Part shown: one piece after another, positions 11,678-25,630 of the stretch
Layout of the letters: the number at the start of each line of letters is the position of its first letter
Numbering within the stretch: position 1 is the first letter of the stretch
Notes under the pieces: model-generated
What the model was told of the DNA's origin: nothing
What the model saw: only the letters and a program-made list of their open reading frames with translations
Databases searched by the model: none
Assembly: GCA_964023275.1 (NCBI GenBank)
Contig: OZ029916.1
Location: 36,395,727 to 36,459,726, forward strand
DNA from: Norana najaformis
Taxonomy: Eukaryota; Annelida; Clitellata; Crassiclitellata; Hormogastridae
Direction of reading: 5' to 3'
DNA length: 64,000 nucleotides
Position numbers and translations under genes: made by a program

Positions 11678-14600
11678 ATGGCACAGTCGGCCAAGTACTC
11701 AACATCAGTAGTTTTATCCTGCTTTGTCTTCTCCGTCTTCTTCCTGACATCCCGGAGTGCATACAGCATCACAAAAGTGCTTGAAGAAGCACAGTTTATT
11801 GGATGTTTGGTGTGTAGTGTGATATGCTTATCTACTTTGGATAATTCAGGGTTGCAGATCCAGCCTTTTTTCAACAAGATTTACCCTTTTCTTTATGCAC
11901 AGATTTGATGGTGTAGTACTTGGAATTTTCTGGAAATCTGCACAGAGTTAGTTTTTAATGTGTAATTTATTATTATAAAATGTTTTTGTTATGAAAAATT
12001 TATGTTATCACCTTTGAGCATCATGACTCAGGGTGTGCTAATACCCAGAAATACTGTTATGCTTAATATGAATTACAGACATTCAGAGTATAATAGTTTT
12101 ATAATTAAACTATATGTGAATTGACCTATCAGACTATTAGTGAATTGGCTATATATTCACTTTCCAAAGTCACAGTTGTTAAACTTTAGTATTTATGGAA
12201 TCTTGCATAAGGTTTTATTTATGCAAAAAGAAATGTCAGTCATTTGCTGAGATTTGGGAAGAAGGCAGGTCAGCATTTACTATATGTGAAAAGATTTTTG
12301 TTAATCACAGAATCGTTTTTACACAACTGAAAATTTATTACTGATTTTTTATTCGGGTGACAAATCTACTAGCGCCCCTGTTGAGTTTATTCTCTAAGAG
12401 GTGCTTTGTAAATCTTAAATTACAATCTGAAATTAGTTACAGTGACCATGGATCTGCAGCTGCATGTCATTTTTGTTTTCTTTGGTGTTCTGTAAAGTAT
12501 TTTGATAAGTATGATTTTTATGCACTTGTGGCACTTTATTAAATCCACTGATAAAAACGTGACTGACAGTAAATGATTTTGCTATTGAGATGGATTTTAT
12601 TTGTGGTAATTTCATTGTGGACAGCTTTAGTGATGATGATGATGATGATGTGCCATGAGTTGTTTTTCATTTAGTTTTGAAAAATACAAATTTTATGCAT
12701 AAAAGTTTTATTCTGTTTGCACAACACCTTGCACAAAATGTTCACTTGGTAAGTAGTGAAACAAAGATTTTCTTTCAGTGGTTTTTGTTGTTAGTTTGCA
12801 GTAAATCTTTTTATTGTGCATAACCTCTTGCTGCGGGTTAGCTTGAAATAGCACTGTATGAATGTCTGATTACATCAGAGCTTATTAGAAGGGGGCCAGC
12901 AAGGCCATTTGGCCCGAGCCTCACATAGAGAATGTGCCTCAGATTTTAAAAAGTTTTTATGTATTATTAATATTTATTTCTCTATTAGGCGTATGATGTG
13001 CATGTTTTGAAATTGGGGCCTTGTATTTGCAGTGGCCTGGGCCTCTGAATCTCTGAAAGGCCCTGGATTACATCACAAGATTTTCCTAGAGTAAACAAAG
13101 TTTGAGATAAGCATTTATGTAGCACCTTTAATCCATCCAAAAGCCCTATGTACATGGCTGCCAGTAGGTTGGGAAAATGGGTGACAAGTTATTGTACCGT
13201 CACTCAGAGTATAACTGCGTAACTGACACTCGCTACCCTGAGCAAAAGGGCTTTGGGTATAAACCTAACAACTGCACGACATTAAAGCTTTCCTAGCAAC
13301 TTGTGTGAAACTTGGTTGGTCTTCAAGATCTGTGTTCCAAATAATCGAAATAACAATGTCAGGCAATAATGCAGTTTAAATTCTGAATAGGCTCAGTCAT
13401 GCAAATAGCTAACGTAGAAGTGCTTAAAGCAAAATTGTAGAAGCAAGGATTCTGTCAAGTTCATTTGGTGCTCAGAATCTAGATGGGAAATGAGTACAGA
13501 GTTGTTGTGAATTGGTTGGACATTGGTATTTTCACATGTCTCAGATCTACATACTTTGCACTTTGTGTGATCACTTGTGACAGTGTTTCGTCATAATCCT
13601 GTATTTATTGATTTATTGTTTTTATGGTGAGGTGTTAACAATGTGTCTGGTTTTGAGACACCATTTTGGTCTGATTCCTCTAGTCAGTTATGTGATTGTA
13701 TTTTTGTATGTCTCTTTTTTCTAAAGCCAGTTATTTGAAAGTTTTGTAGCATCAGAACAAGTTGGTAAATGCTTGGAGTATCACTGGGAAATATCAGTCT
13801 GCTGGCTTTGAAGAATGAATTCTGAATTTTGTGTCAAATGACTAAATTTTGCATAATTTATTTCAGTTATTGTTTTCAGTTTTTGGCATTCAGCTTTTCT
13901 TTGGGCTTTTAATGGTATTTTAATTTATTTGGTGTGCGTTTTTAACAAAAATAAACCATCGAATATGTTCAATAGCTTTGTTATGAAAGTTATTTGGCTT
14001 CTACAAGAAATGGCCTTTTTCAGCACAAGTGGAATGTACACAATTTCTGGCTTTACTTATAGTTTCATATCATCTGGCAACCTTGCATAATACATATTTG
14101 TATATTGCCTTGTAAGAATATTTTCTTACTCTTGCTATAAGGTATGTGAATTGTGGGTTACCTCGGATATGCATATATGATACAGTACTATATTTTAGTA
14201 TAGAATAGTAACAGTAAGATGCACACTAGAAATGCTGCACTGGTAAAGAGTCTAACATACCAACAGAACTAATGCTGTGGAGAATTTCTAGTGTGCCTCC
14301 TTGAACAACTGTGTTAGCCAGAAGTGTATTACAGGATGCTACAGTCAGGAAAGCCAAAAAAAGGTCGTCCAGATGCTTCTCACAGTACTTTTGACCTCTG
14401 CTAGAAATAAAATTGATATCTTCATAGTAAATTTTATTAGTAGTGAGGAAATTTCACAAACCAACCAATTCTGTTGGGTACTAACATAGACTTCTCCAAA
14501 CATTTGAGTATAACAATATAAAAAAATTATGTTCACTAAAACGCAACAACAGCAATCGTGTAAAAAATGCTCAAGAAATGTTCACTAGATTTGCAATCTT

Positions 14601-16185
14601 TCATAAAATTATCGACAAAGATATGTTCACCAAAAACTGAGTAACTCTGGAACAACAAACATACAGAACAACTAACAAAGTGCAAACTGTTCCTACAGAT
14701 ATGAATCAGTGATCCAAAGTTCATTGTGCTGAAGAAAAGGAATAATCGTTTTGCATTCTATGCTTAGAACTATAAATAAATACAGCGGCAGTGATAATAA
14801 GAATGTGAAATTAAAATACTGTTGGTAAATCAATAAATTAGCAAAATAACATCAACTGTTCATAAATCTGTTGCTTTAATTTGTTAATTAATCTGTAGTA
14901 GTTAACCAACTTAAGAAGGTTATGAGCAATCATTTCCAAGTATGAAAACAACAACAAATTTTGGAATCCTCGACATTACTGACTGATTTTAAAAGCTTAA
15001 AACAATTTAAAAGAGAATGTGGCGAAGTATGCCGAGACCTAACCCATGATACCTTAAGATAAAACTTCATCAGAACGAAAGCAAATGTACTTCACCATTA
15101 CTTTGTTTGTCTGAATAAATTCCTCTTCGTTTCTGTCTACACGTTTTAAAATGTGGGAATAATTTTAGTGCTAAAAGCATATTATATTAAACTGTCTACT
15201 TCAAGCCCTCTGGGGGTAATTCATTACAAAAAAATTCAATATTTAATGACACAAAACTCTCGGATGTCTTAAATTTTGTTCTAAGCAAACCAATAGCTTC
15301 AATGCTCATAATTGTAATTTCCAAAATACAAAAGTGCTACTTAAAAGCTAAGTGCAGGGTACCAGCTTATTTATGAGCGCTGCATCAAGTCAGTGGGGTT
15401 GTCCAAAGATGCCATGTAAGGAACTAAGTGCTGTTGCCAGAAGAACAGAAAGAGAAGGAGAAAAGGAACTGTTAGTTGGGTTATGTGCAAAACTGAATCT
15501 AATGACTTGATTGGTCTTACATGACCAGTTGCAGGCCCTCCAAAATCCTAGCCACAAGTCTCCTTACATTATTCATCAGTGGGAAGCACACAGAAGATGA
15601 CAGCTAACAAGACCAAAAGGATATCAAAATCCCCACTTAGCCAATAAGAGCGCAGTTTCAAAACCAAACAACTAAATCTTTCACTACCATCTAACAAATA
15701 AAGGCTGAACACGTTCTTTACCAAGACTTGTTAACTTAAGCTACACGGTTCTGAGTATAAACTTAACAAGTGGAAACTGCTAAAGAAATTTCTTAAACAA
15801 GATCATAAATGGAGTCTAATACATTCCAATCATCGATGCATATCTGTATGAAGAAATGTTATCAATGCACATAATAATGCAGAGCAAATGTACACCAAAA
15901 GAAACTGCTATAACTGATTTAACATAATTTTAATATCAAACACAGAAAAATTGCTGATCTTAAAAAATCTCAAAAAAAGAAGGCTAAAAGTAAAAATGTA
16001 TCCAAACCTCCATAAAACATTACAAAAATGCAGTTATAATACTCCAAAATGAGAAACTTTTCAGATGCTTCTAAAAGTTCAATGTAACTTTACTGGAAGA
16101 GCCAAATTCAGCATTTCCTGTGTCTTGCTTACGAATGTCTGGGTGCAAATTCAGCAGCAGGACCAAAGACTCAGCCACTGGGAAA
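11678..16185. other. Convergent intergenic region and 3' UTRs
   Basis: This lies between the ends of the plus-strand basigin-like gene and the minus-strand bHLH gene. It is AT-rich with no coding signature. AATAAA at about 13950 could end a long basigin-like 3' UTR, and TTTATT at about 14427 (AATAAA on the minus strand) could serve the bHLH gene, but both are far from the stop codons. It also holds a GAT trinucleotide run near 12634-12650, a tail-like ATTTATGTAGCACCTTT at 13108 and the R1 repeat at 15325. Confidence 0.4.
15325..15480 (-). repeat. Dispersed repeat, family R1, copy 2
   Basis: AAAGTGCTACTTAAAAGC, a body with TGTCCAAAGATGCCATGT, and a purine-rich end match 6395-6565 in the same orientation with roughly three quarters identity. 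Confidence 0.65.
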
Positions 16186-19100
16186 CTAAAGGCTCAGAAG
16201 ACAGGCAACACCCCGTCCAAAGAGAGGACTGTACTGCCCGAGGTACTCTGGCTGATCCAAGGTCATCGAGCTAACGTCACCTTCATACAGTGACATATCT
16301 GGCTAAAACAACATGAAAAGCCTGTTATCTTTCTTGTTCTGGTATAGGGATGGGAAGAACTATACTAAATACCTTACAGCATTTTTATTTGCAGCTTGTC
16401 TTAAGGCACACCTTTGTAAAGATCCATTTTCAATACCACTGACAGGTTCTCAAATGGCGCTCAGTAAGGAAACATACATACATTTAAGCTGAGGGATATA
16501 AATACGACGACACAATTAATGCACACCTTGCTGAAGGATGTTACACAACATGTGCTCAACAGGCTCAACTCTGTAACATGGCATGTACATTACCAATACA
16601 GCAAAGAACTCGTTCATTATAAGAATTTCTATAGGTCCCTGTAGGGTATCAGCCAAGAAGAGCTCCAAGTCGAATTCATAAAAATAATAATAATAAAAAG
16701 AGATCAACTTGCCAGATGTCAAACTTCAGTCAGAGGCAAGGACAGTTGCCCATGGGAGGGAATACATGCATGGAGAAAAGATGAAACTAATTAACTGAGT
16801 ACTGTACATACTGAATAAAACGTTTTGAGTTTGGTAAAACTTTAGAAAGTAAATAAAACTAACCAGCAGGGGCTTTACATCAAAATCAAGGTCAGTATAT
16901 GGAGATGGTGCTACGTAGCCCTCACTTCCTTCGGAACTGAAGTTGCCATTTACCGGGACTGACTGCAGACAACTCACTTGACTGGTGGAGTTGAAGCGAT
17001 CATCCAAGTTTGCACTGAATGCTGAAGAAGTCTGGGAAAGCTGAAATGGATCGAAGAGAAACTGAGGCTCTCTTGGGAGGTTCACGAGAACAGTTACTTA
17101 CAATTTCAGTTAATTACAGGGCAAGTAACATTCATATAGTGCCTTTGCAAGGTTCCTAAAAGGCGTCATATAAATAGCCACATACATACACACACATACA
17201 TGTCTGCTTCTGTCATAAACTAGACCCTCCTTTACAGTTCTTAACAAACTACATATATAACTAAAGATGCAATGTGAAAGACTTAAACACAATGATCGGC
17301 CAGCAGGGCAATGTAAAATAAGATCCGGTAATTTTTTAATCTCTTAGAGGCCTGGTCAGTGATTGAAAAATCTGTTGGCCGAAGCGCAAACATAGTGACA
17401 GCAGTCTAACAAACCAACCTTTCCTTACCGGTTATATGGCTCAACAAAGAGTTGCCAATTTCATCTGCATCAGGATTAGAATCCCAGACACAGAGGTGAA
17501 AGGCAAATGCATTAGCAATCTGCTACAGTGCAAATTATCATTCTAGCACAGCGAAAAATAACTACCGTACCAGAGGAGAATCATCTCTCCACGGCACTGA
17601 AGTTGAGGCATCCTGTGAAGAAGAAGGTAGTTGGTCCAGGAAGCAGAACTCCGTCTCAAATTCCTTCAGTGACTGTTCATCATACAAGTCAGTCTCTGAC
17701 AAAGAAAGCAGTGGATTTCTGTCTGAAAAAATAAATTCTCAATTTTTTAGTTGCAACACAATAATAATACAACAGCATTAAATTGTATTATGTAGTAGTA
17801 GTTCCAATGTTTAACGACATCTTATGGCATCAAAGGCTGTTGATATTGTTCTCCTCCTTTATCCAGGCTTGTGACTAGCACCACCTGGGTACAGCCATGG
17901 AGGAGTTTATATGACAGGTTATGTTTACATATATAATAAATAAATATATATATATACTCATTTATATAGAGTCTTGGAAGAACTTCTCTGTAATGTAGCC
18001 TATGACTCAAGTTAAGCTGACATAAGTAGTGTAGGCCAGATAGGTAGTCATTTGTATTGTAACACAGTGTACTTAAATCCAAGCCTCTCTCTTCAACAAT
18101 TACAGGTCACCAAAGAACTTCTGATACTGCCAGAGAGAAGTTAGAGAAAGTTTCCGAGAGGTACTTAAAAGGTGCTAAGGATGCATCCACATACATAAAT
18201 ACATACATACATACACATACATACATACAAGGGATTACATATACTGAAGTCCGTACAGTTTCTGTTTTCATAAAGTTTGCATAGATTCTGTTTGAGCAAT
18301 CAATCGTTGCTCCCTAGTTAAACTGGTTATAAAACAAAGATTGCTACCAAACAAATCCTCCTGCTTGCAGAAAGGAAGGTCATATACCATTTTTCCAGCC
18401 GTCCATTCATCTCTGCAAACAAATAAAATCTGAATCAACTTCACACAAGTTGTTGAGAATATATACAGAAAGCAAAAAAATCCTAAATCACATAGGAGAA
18501 ATTTGCTGGTTGACCCTAGTGCGACACGCTGGCTGAAACTGAATACAGAATGCGTGTTTATGCCATTTCTTTCACTAAGCAACATTTACCAAGCATAAAT
18601 TTTGAATAAATCTGTATTTAAGTATATGGACATTTATATACCGCCTTTAGATAACAAAGGACAGATTGGATTGTGTGTATCTTGACATTCATAATAGTGC
18701 CTTTTAAGATCTCTTAAAAGCACAGAATAACAAATAGCTCATAGATTAAAAGGCAAGTTATCTATTAGTACCTATTACCTTACCTACCAGTAAGCTTACC
18801 TTATCACACTTATGAGGAGGCCAGCGATATAACTAGACAAACTTTATAAATAACTAACTGATACTTGCAGATTTAAGGCTCTGCAACACTTCACCGTTTC
18901 CTTGGCGCGACTTTCTGCCTGAACCTTCTCGTGCTGTTGAACGCTGAAAAGAAGAGAAGCAATTCACTCATATCATCACATTTAATGCTCTTCTTGGTAA
19001 TTCATAAGCAAAGGAGGGAATATGTAGAAAGTTGAGGTGCCAAATAGAAAAAAGGATGGAATTTTACAATTTGCTTGGAAGACGATGTCCAGTTACTGAA

Positions 19101-22100
19101 TAGATGCTCTATTCTTTCAGATCTCTGCCTACCCAGATTCACCTCCTGAATTTTTTAAAACAGTCACTTTCCCCTGCTGTGCTGCAAGCTTTTCTGAGTT
19201 GATACACTGAAGAGATGCAGCATAAACCATTGTCCGTCACATTACATAACAGTGCATTACATTATAGCATATGAATTACCTGTAGGCAAAAATTGATGCT
19301 GCACTGTCTTCTTCCAACCTGCGTCTCCCTTTCCTCGGTCCGCGGCTGCACAAACCCTTCGATTTGCGTGACTTCGGTGTTTGGTGATTTCTACAAATTC
19401 AAGACAATCATCAGAAACTCAAAACTACAGCCATTAACCAACTTCTTGTCAGTTGTGTTTTTTATCTATACAATACAACTTATATTTATAAAGCGCTTTA
19501 ATAAAACAAATGTCTTACTCAAAGGACACGTTACAACATAATAATTAGTTATAATACTGAGAGAATAAATGAGTCTTAAGTTTTAATTTAAAAGTATCTA
19601 TTGAAGATTGAAGATCTCTCTGCACCTCATATTCAGACTTACTGACTTTGTGCATGTAATTAGTGTCAATAAATAAATTGAGCACTATTATAATAGAATA
19701 AATAAATAAAATGTTGTACAATGATGTTATTCACTGCATACAAAGTTCATTCATTGGAACTGGGCAACTCTGTTAATGGTTTATGTTAGTTCCTTCTGAG
19801 TTTTCCTTCTGACATCTTGCTAAGTGATGTACTGCATTCTTTGCAATTATAAAATACTGGTGCTCAGGATCTACAGTTCAGTTCTGTTCAAATAAAATTG
19901 CTTCACTATCTAAACTATTAGGCTTTACCACTTGTAAAAATACTGTTGTTTTAAACTAACCTAGCAACAGAAGCATCCTCGTCGTCTGACAACCACATTC
20001 GTTCAGTACACAAAAGTTGTTGCGTTCCATTGTCTCGATTATCTTCCTCCTTTACAAACACCGACTAACACAAAGCACGCCTCTTATAAAAATGAAACAG
20101 TGGTACAAATTACATAAGTTATAAACAGCTGAGAAGCTAGCAGCAGTAGCACCATTTACTTTCAGTGATTTTGCTACAGAATTAATTGTATTAATTAGCT
20201 GCACAGCATGCACCCTCAATCAAACCTCGAGCTTTGGAAAACCACCAGTAGAGGTGCTATATAAATTTACTTAATGAATGAATAACAAGGATTTTCAACA
20301 GGTTCTATTTCCACTTCACAAGTGCAACTTTCCAGGAAAGAGGAACACCCTGTTTCCAGGAGGCCAGGACCCTTGACTTCCCTCTGGAACTTATGCTTCT
20401 CCAACCTGAGTCATGCTTCCTGTGTAGTCGCCAAAAATCCCAGTGACATCCAAGGTTTCAAAGTTCTTGATTGGCGTATGAGCCCAGCATCTTGATGGTG
20501 GAAGCTTGACTGGAGTAAATCCTATCGCTGGTCCAGCATCCTTTAACAAAATTAAACAATTAAAAACCAAAAGAATTTACCACTGTTCAACAATTATTTG
20601 TTTGTAAAATGCACATTGTTTTGCACAGGATTCATATAATCAGCAACTTAAGAAGTCTTAAAAGGTGCTAGATAAATGTCCAGATACATACAATCTAATC
20701 TGACCTGTCCAGTCTAATCTGTTCATGCAACATGGGGTGCAAATTACCAATCTTTTCCAGTCTTCTCCATATAAGCATTACCACTGGAGGTATTACCATC
20801 ATCTTGAGACGACTAAAACGATTATGGATCTTCACAGCAACCCCAAATGATTTCTGGCGAATTAATCTAATGGCGCTATAGAAGTCTTTAGAATAGATTA
20901 GGCCATTACCAACATCAGCACAGGTGCAACTATAAAAATATGGCAGAAGCAAAAAGTTCATTCATTCCTTCAGTCCATTTAAAACAACAGCAAGAGGCAG
21001 CCATCGACAAGAAATGTTGCGACTTCATTTTTCCTGCCTCACTATACGAGTTTAGGTCATAAAAATCAGCATACTAAGCTAGCACAGGTTAAGTAGATTA
21101 TTCATTTAAGATAAGAAACTATGAGATAACAAAGTCCCTACTCCTTCACTCTTCACTGGGGTCAATTCCAACGACTTGACATTGGCGGCTGTTCTTCGGC
21201 CACTAGGCCGGTTCACACCAGACGTCTCGGTCATTCCATCAACCTGTAGAAAGCCAGAAATTCATGTCAAGTATCAGTTGATGACCTGATTATTTATTTT
21301 GATTAATTAACGTTATGGTAATTTATTTTCGATTAACTAGGGTATGAAATTAGTACCATGACTGTACATCGTCAAGGAAGATAAGAAGGCAGAGGAGAGG
21401 ACTGGTCACCTGCCCTTATATGCAGAGGCTTTGAACATGAAATTGCAAACGCTACACCCACGGCTGTCTCTAACGGTTAACTTCATAGTCTGTACTTCTT
21501 TTTATTATAATTGTTATCCACATCATCATTATCATTAATTAGTCTTTAATTAGGTTCATATGACTAGGACAAAAACAAGACATGACAAAATCGTCATTCA
21601 ACGTGAAACCGTTATTCACAATCATAACAGAGTAGAAAGGTTCAATTTGACAGGTCAGAGACTCCAGGAAAAGGTTAAAGGGGCATGCAAGCTCAGTATC
21701 TTGGTTTTGAAGTCTGTATATCGAAAGCCTCTGCTTGCCTCTTTGTCGAGTCCGCTGCAGATGTACCTTGTGGGATCACGGGCATTCTTATGGTCTCTGG
21801 TCGCTTTCCTAACACGGAAACATTAAAGAGCTTTAAAAAAGGTGTAGAGCAAATGAAGAATAAGAAATGGAACAATGTACATCAGAAAATCTTCAATCTT
21901 GGGGATTCAAAGGGACTTGGGATTCAAAGGGACTTGGGAATTCAGAGGAATTTGGGGATTCAGAGATGCATAAAGCACATATACCCCACCTAAACTTGAT
22001 GAAACGACATTTCTCAGAATTGCTGTTTCTAATTATGTCCCAGACGCCACTATTCTTCACCTCATGCTTCAAATCCTGGGTCTAGTCCGATATTTCTGAT

Positions 22101-24619
22101 TATTCCTGTTTTATGGCATGTAATGCATTCTAAAGGTTCAAATGTGCCACATAAATGTCCAGATAAAAGGTATGCTTATACTTATAAATTTAATGTATGG
22201 ATTCAGCACACACTAAAGCAGCCACAACTTTCGAAAGCATAATTATCTGGTAATGAAGGACATTCACTGTAGCCAATGAGCAGATAGTAATGAATAGCCT
22301 TTGTAGTAATCCAAAAACGATGCCTGGCAGTAGCTGAACCCCCAACATGGTAATGAACCTCACTGTACTTAAATACTGGGTTTTTCTTGTAAGATACATT
22401 GTTATAGTGTGAATTCTGATGTAACGTGGTCAGTTAAATAGATCCAAAATTTAATCCAGCATTTTCATGCAACTGGGTTCAAAAACAACTTCAATACAAT
22501 AGTGTATTTGATGTTGCTCCCAAAACTTAGCGTTATAGAGACTAGCGGTCTACAGGACCTTGTTAAATTAACGTATTTGATATTGCTTCCAGAGGTATAA
22601 ATGCAATATCTGACTGTTAGCTCAATCAACAATATAGCTGCAAATGCAATATCTGACTGTACTAAATGCACAAATACAGCAAACATTCACCTACACCTTA
22701 GGTTCAGATTTACTGACTTTGCGCACAAGATAAGTGCTTTAAATAAATACATAAACAAATACTTACTTTGAGGCTGTTGTATTCTGCTGCTTCTGGGCAA
22801 CAACAAAGCTCTCCTGTAACTGGTTGACCTTTTTTGTACACCAGCGGTTAATGTTCTTAATGCCTTGCTTCTCAGCTACAAAGTTTTGACAATATGTTGG
22901 GATTCAACATCAGATTTAATCTTTGTAAATTACTTGTAAAACTTGTAATAGTACTTAAATATTTGTAAACCTTGACAATCAAATTTAATGAATAATACAA
23001 ATACTGATGTTATCAGTAACTTAGATTAAAAATTTCTATGTTACTGAAAACAGGAACTACCAAGATCTATTTGGGTAACATGGTGGGTAAAAATACAACA
23101 AGTAAGAATACTACATGCTTGTTTATGCCCTTCTATAGAGACTCTTGAGAAAAGAGATCCTTAGGTTGAAGGATCGTTTGAATGAGATGCACATACAATC
23201 GCAATACAATAGGACACCAGGTGTGCCTCAGAACTCGTATGGGGACCTCAAAAGGACAGAGGCCGAGTGGGCACCAGTTAGTAATTAACGAATGGTTACC
23301 CATCCAAGCTCTGATGTTACTTAAGTTGAATGCATTTGCCAGTGCTTTTTGAACAGCAACAAGTGGCCATCCAAGCAAAGTAGCATAGCATTATGCTTTT
23401 TAATTCACACATTAATAACACACACAATTTTGGTAGTATGGAGGGAGATTTCTGATATGTTTGCCTTCCAACTCTGTGTTCAAAGTTTGAAACCTGGTGC
23501 ATCGTTTGAAATCTGTGATTTCTTGTTAAGCCATTCAATCCTTAATGAAATGTGCACATTGCCCATTTGCAAACTTATTGTATTCATGCTTGTGCTACAG
23601 CCAAAAGACCCTTCAACCACAGGATAGTGCCTCTGAGTACCATTTTGTCAGAGGTGGCAGTGTATACTGTAAATAGAATAAAATTTATCAACTAAATTAA
23701 ATAATATTATTTGAAAGATTTGTCTAAAGTCAAAGCCAAGAAAATCACTCATACAAACCTTTCTCCTCCAACAAAGTGACCACCATGCTCTCCAGAAAGT
23801 CAATGTGCTTGGCAGTTTCCTTCAGAATTATCGCCTGGAGAAAATCAGTATTATTGCAAAGGTATTAAAGCTTACTCTGATTTGTTGTCCCTTCCTCAGT
23901 TTAAGCACACTGATTCAGAAAGCCATCTCTTAGACAGCCATTTCCCCATAGCTTGTGACAGGTCCTTAAAAGGTCTGTTTAAATGCTTGAAATACTTATG
24001 CACATACACATTTATGTACTTATGACTGAAGACTTACTTCTTTTCAAAATAACGGTTTATTTTATAAATAAATTTAAAGTTCACAAATTGTTTTTCACGT
24101 ATTTATACTGCCTGCTAGCAAAACAGTCACTGTTATCTACAGCCAGTTATCTCTGATATATTAAATATATTAAAATACTATATATAAAAATCACACAACA
24201 CACTGGAACACCCTTTTAATGCTGTTTTTGGAACCTATATCAAGCAGGTCTACCCTGCTAAAATGAGGCTGTAACATGAGGTCATGTGAAAATTATAGAG
24301 TTCGTCTCAAAGTTAAATTTTCAATCCATATTCCCAACTGCACTGTATCAGTATGCATATCTGAATGATGTACGTCATAAGAAGGACAGTGTATATTATT
24401 AAATGATTATAAGCTTCCCGAATGTTCTATAAGAAATGCTATAACAAAAGCTTCAGAAAATACTTTGGATATCTTTCTCCTGGTTGCTCTCTTTGTGACT
24501 GGAATAATATGTTTCAAGGTCTCGTAACAGCAAGATAAGTTGGCACGCCATCTTGCATCAGATTGTCTGCGGCGCACTCTCATTTGATTTTCATTTGAAG
24601 AATTACGAGAAGACCTCAT
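16186..24619 (-). CDS. Atypical bHLH protein, candidate STRA8/MEIOSIN-like
   Basis: Exons, in transcript order on the minus strand: 24619-24464, 23834-23759, 22875-22767, 21243-21142, 20540-20406, 20064-19961, 19390-19280, 18943-18865, about 18412-18340 (edges uncertain), 17722-17571, 17040-16864 and 16302-16186. All other junctions keep phase except 22767/21243, where an exon is probably missing, and the joins around 18410. Residues about 12-75 form a bHLH: RVRRRQSDARWRANLS, LKHIIP, a loop, then KISKAIILKETAKHIDFLES. The basic region has Asp where E-box-binding bHLH proteins have the key Glu, and S-x-A-R-x-R-A-x-L resembles STRA8 as I recall it. A charged region (PKSRKSKGLC, RGPRKGRRRLEEDSA) leads into ASIFAYSVQQHEKVQAE and EKWYMTFLSAS, which loosely fits an HMG-box layout. 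The C-terminus is acidic and Ser-rich. It is certainly a spliced gene; the family call is tentative. Confidence 0.6.
18181..18232. repeat. ATAC/CATA microsatellite
   Basis: Runs of CATACATACATAC follow the tail-like AGGTACTTAAAAGGTGCTA at 18158. Similar runs at about 10853-10895 and 17178-17200 also sit beside the same kind of tail, so these microsatellites appear to be element tails. Confidence 0.8.
20865..20910 (+). mobile_element. LINE 3'-end remnant
   Basis: GGCGCTATAGAAGTCTTTAG matches the terminal motif of the LINE at 7590-7920 and copies at about 35650 and 48480. It is a short fragment in a bHLH-gene intron. Confidence 0.4.
21895..21967. repeat. Short minisatellite, about 18-19 bp unit
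   Basis: The unit GGGATTCAAAGGGACTTG is repeated about four times with drift (GGGAATTCAGAGGAATTT, GGGGATTCAGAGATG). It lies in a bHLH-gene intron. The open frame across it has no family match and is probably not coding. Confidence 0.75.
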
Positions 24620-25499
24620 CTCCCTTCTAAAACATGTGTAAGCATAAATAAGACTGCCCCAAAATTTAAATCAAAAAAAGCGTGGAGTGGTGAAAACCAT
24701 AAAACTCAGTCAAGACTACACTACATTATATTTATAAGACTATATACGATACTATTAGACTATAAGTAATACACGCTGTAATCAAGACTTGTGAAAAAAA
24801 CAATGAAAATAGGCTTACTTCAGTAAAGTTCAATTAAAAATTATGCAGTTAAAATATCATTGTGATTATACTGGTGAATTTCGCTTAGGCCATACGCAGG
24901 TCAACAAAATTGCGCATAATATGCTGCACGACGGGTAGGCCTAGCTGAAAGTTAACCGAATAAGCGCATTTAGAAAATGAATTCCACTACAAAATGTTCA
25001 CACGACGTTTCAGTCGATTGAAACACAAATGATACCTCCGTTCTTGAAGGAGAAAATAAAGGATTTTCTAACACATAAACATTTCTTACGAAATTCGTCA
25101 TAAATTGACAGGCGCGTCTTGCTCTACAGTTGTCCGGCGAGATGAAACGGCAAAATTGAAAATATTTTATCCGAGGTCCGGCTAGGTATTTAAGCCTGTA
25201 CCGGTATTAGTATAGTGACAAAGGTTTTCGGTTACGTTTTCGGGGCCACTAGAACTAAGTAAAGTAAGTAAGTAAGTAAGTATATTCTTTAATAACCAAT
25301 AGCTAATCGCACATCGGTTTACAAGTATTTAAGAACACAAGAAAACTTAATATTCATACAACATCCTAATAATAAAACATTTACGCGTTAAGTTGTCAGC
25401 AGGAGGCCCAACGAAAGCTAAGTCGCGGGAACCAGCTTATTCACAGGCGCTCAGATGTAGAACAGCTTGTTACAATAAAAACATCAGAAGACTGAAGTT

Positions 25500-25630
25500 A
25501 AGAACTTACGCACCTATTTCAATTTCTGCTTTAATTTTCCATTCAAAACTGAAAACACTCTTCTTCCATAAATCCTATCTTGATTGTAATGTAGATGTAA
25601 ATCTCCGTAAATTCTCCAACTCCGCATAAA
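25500..25630 (+). mobile_element. LINE C-terminal remnant
   Basis: The translation shows ISALIFHSKLKTLFFHKSY, which fits the F-x-SRLKT-LF pattern at the end of CR1/L2-like ORF2. A similar stretch (FTKTETLLFHKCY) occurs at about 46110-46160. Confidence 0.45.

Noticed and set aside
21685-21993. 102-residue plus-strand frame inside the bHLH gene
   Set aside because: Its second half is a drifted 18-bp minisatellite and the first half has no family signature.
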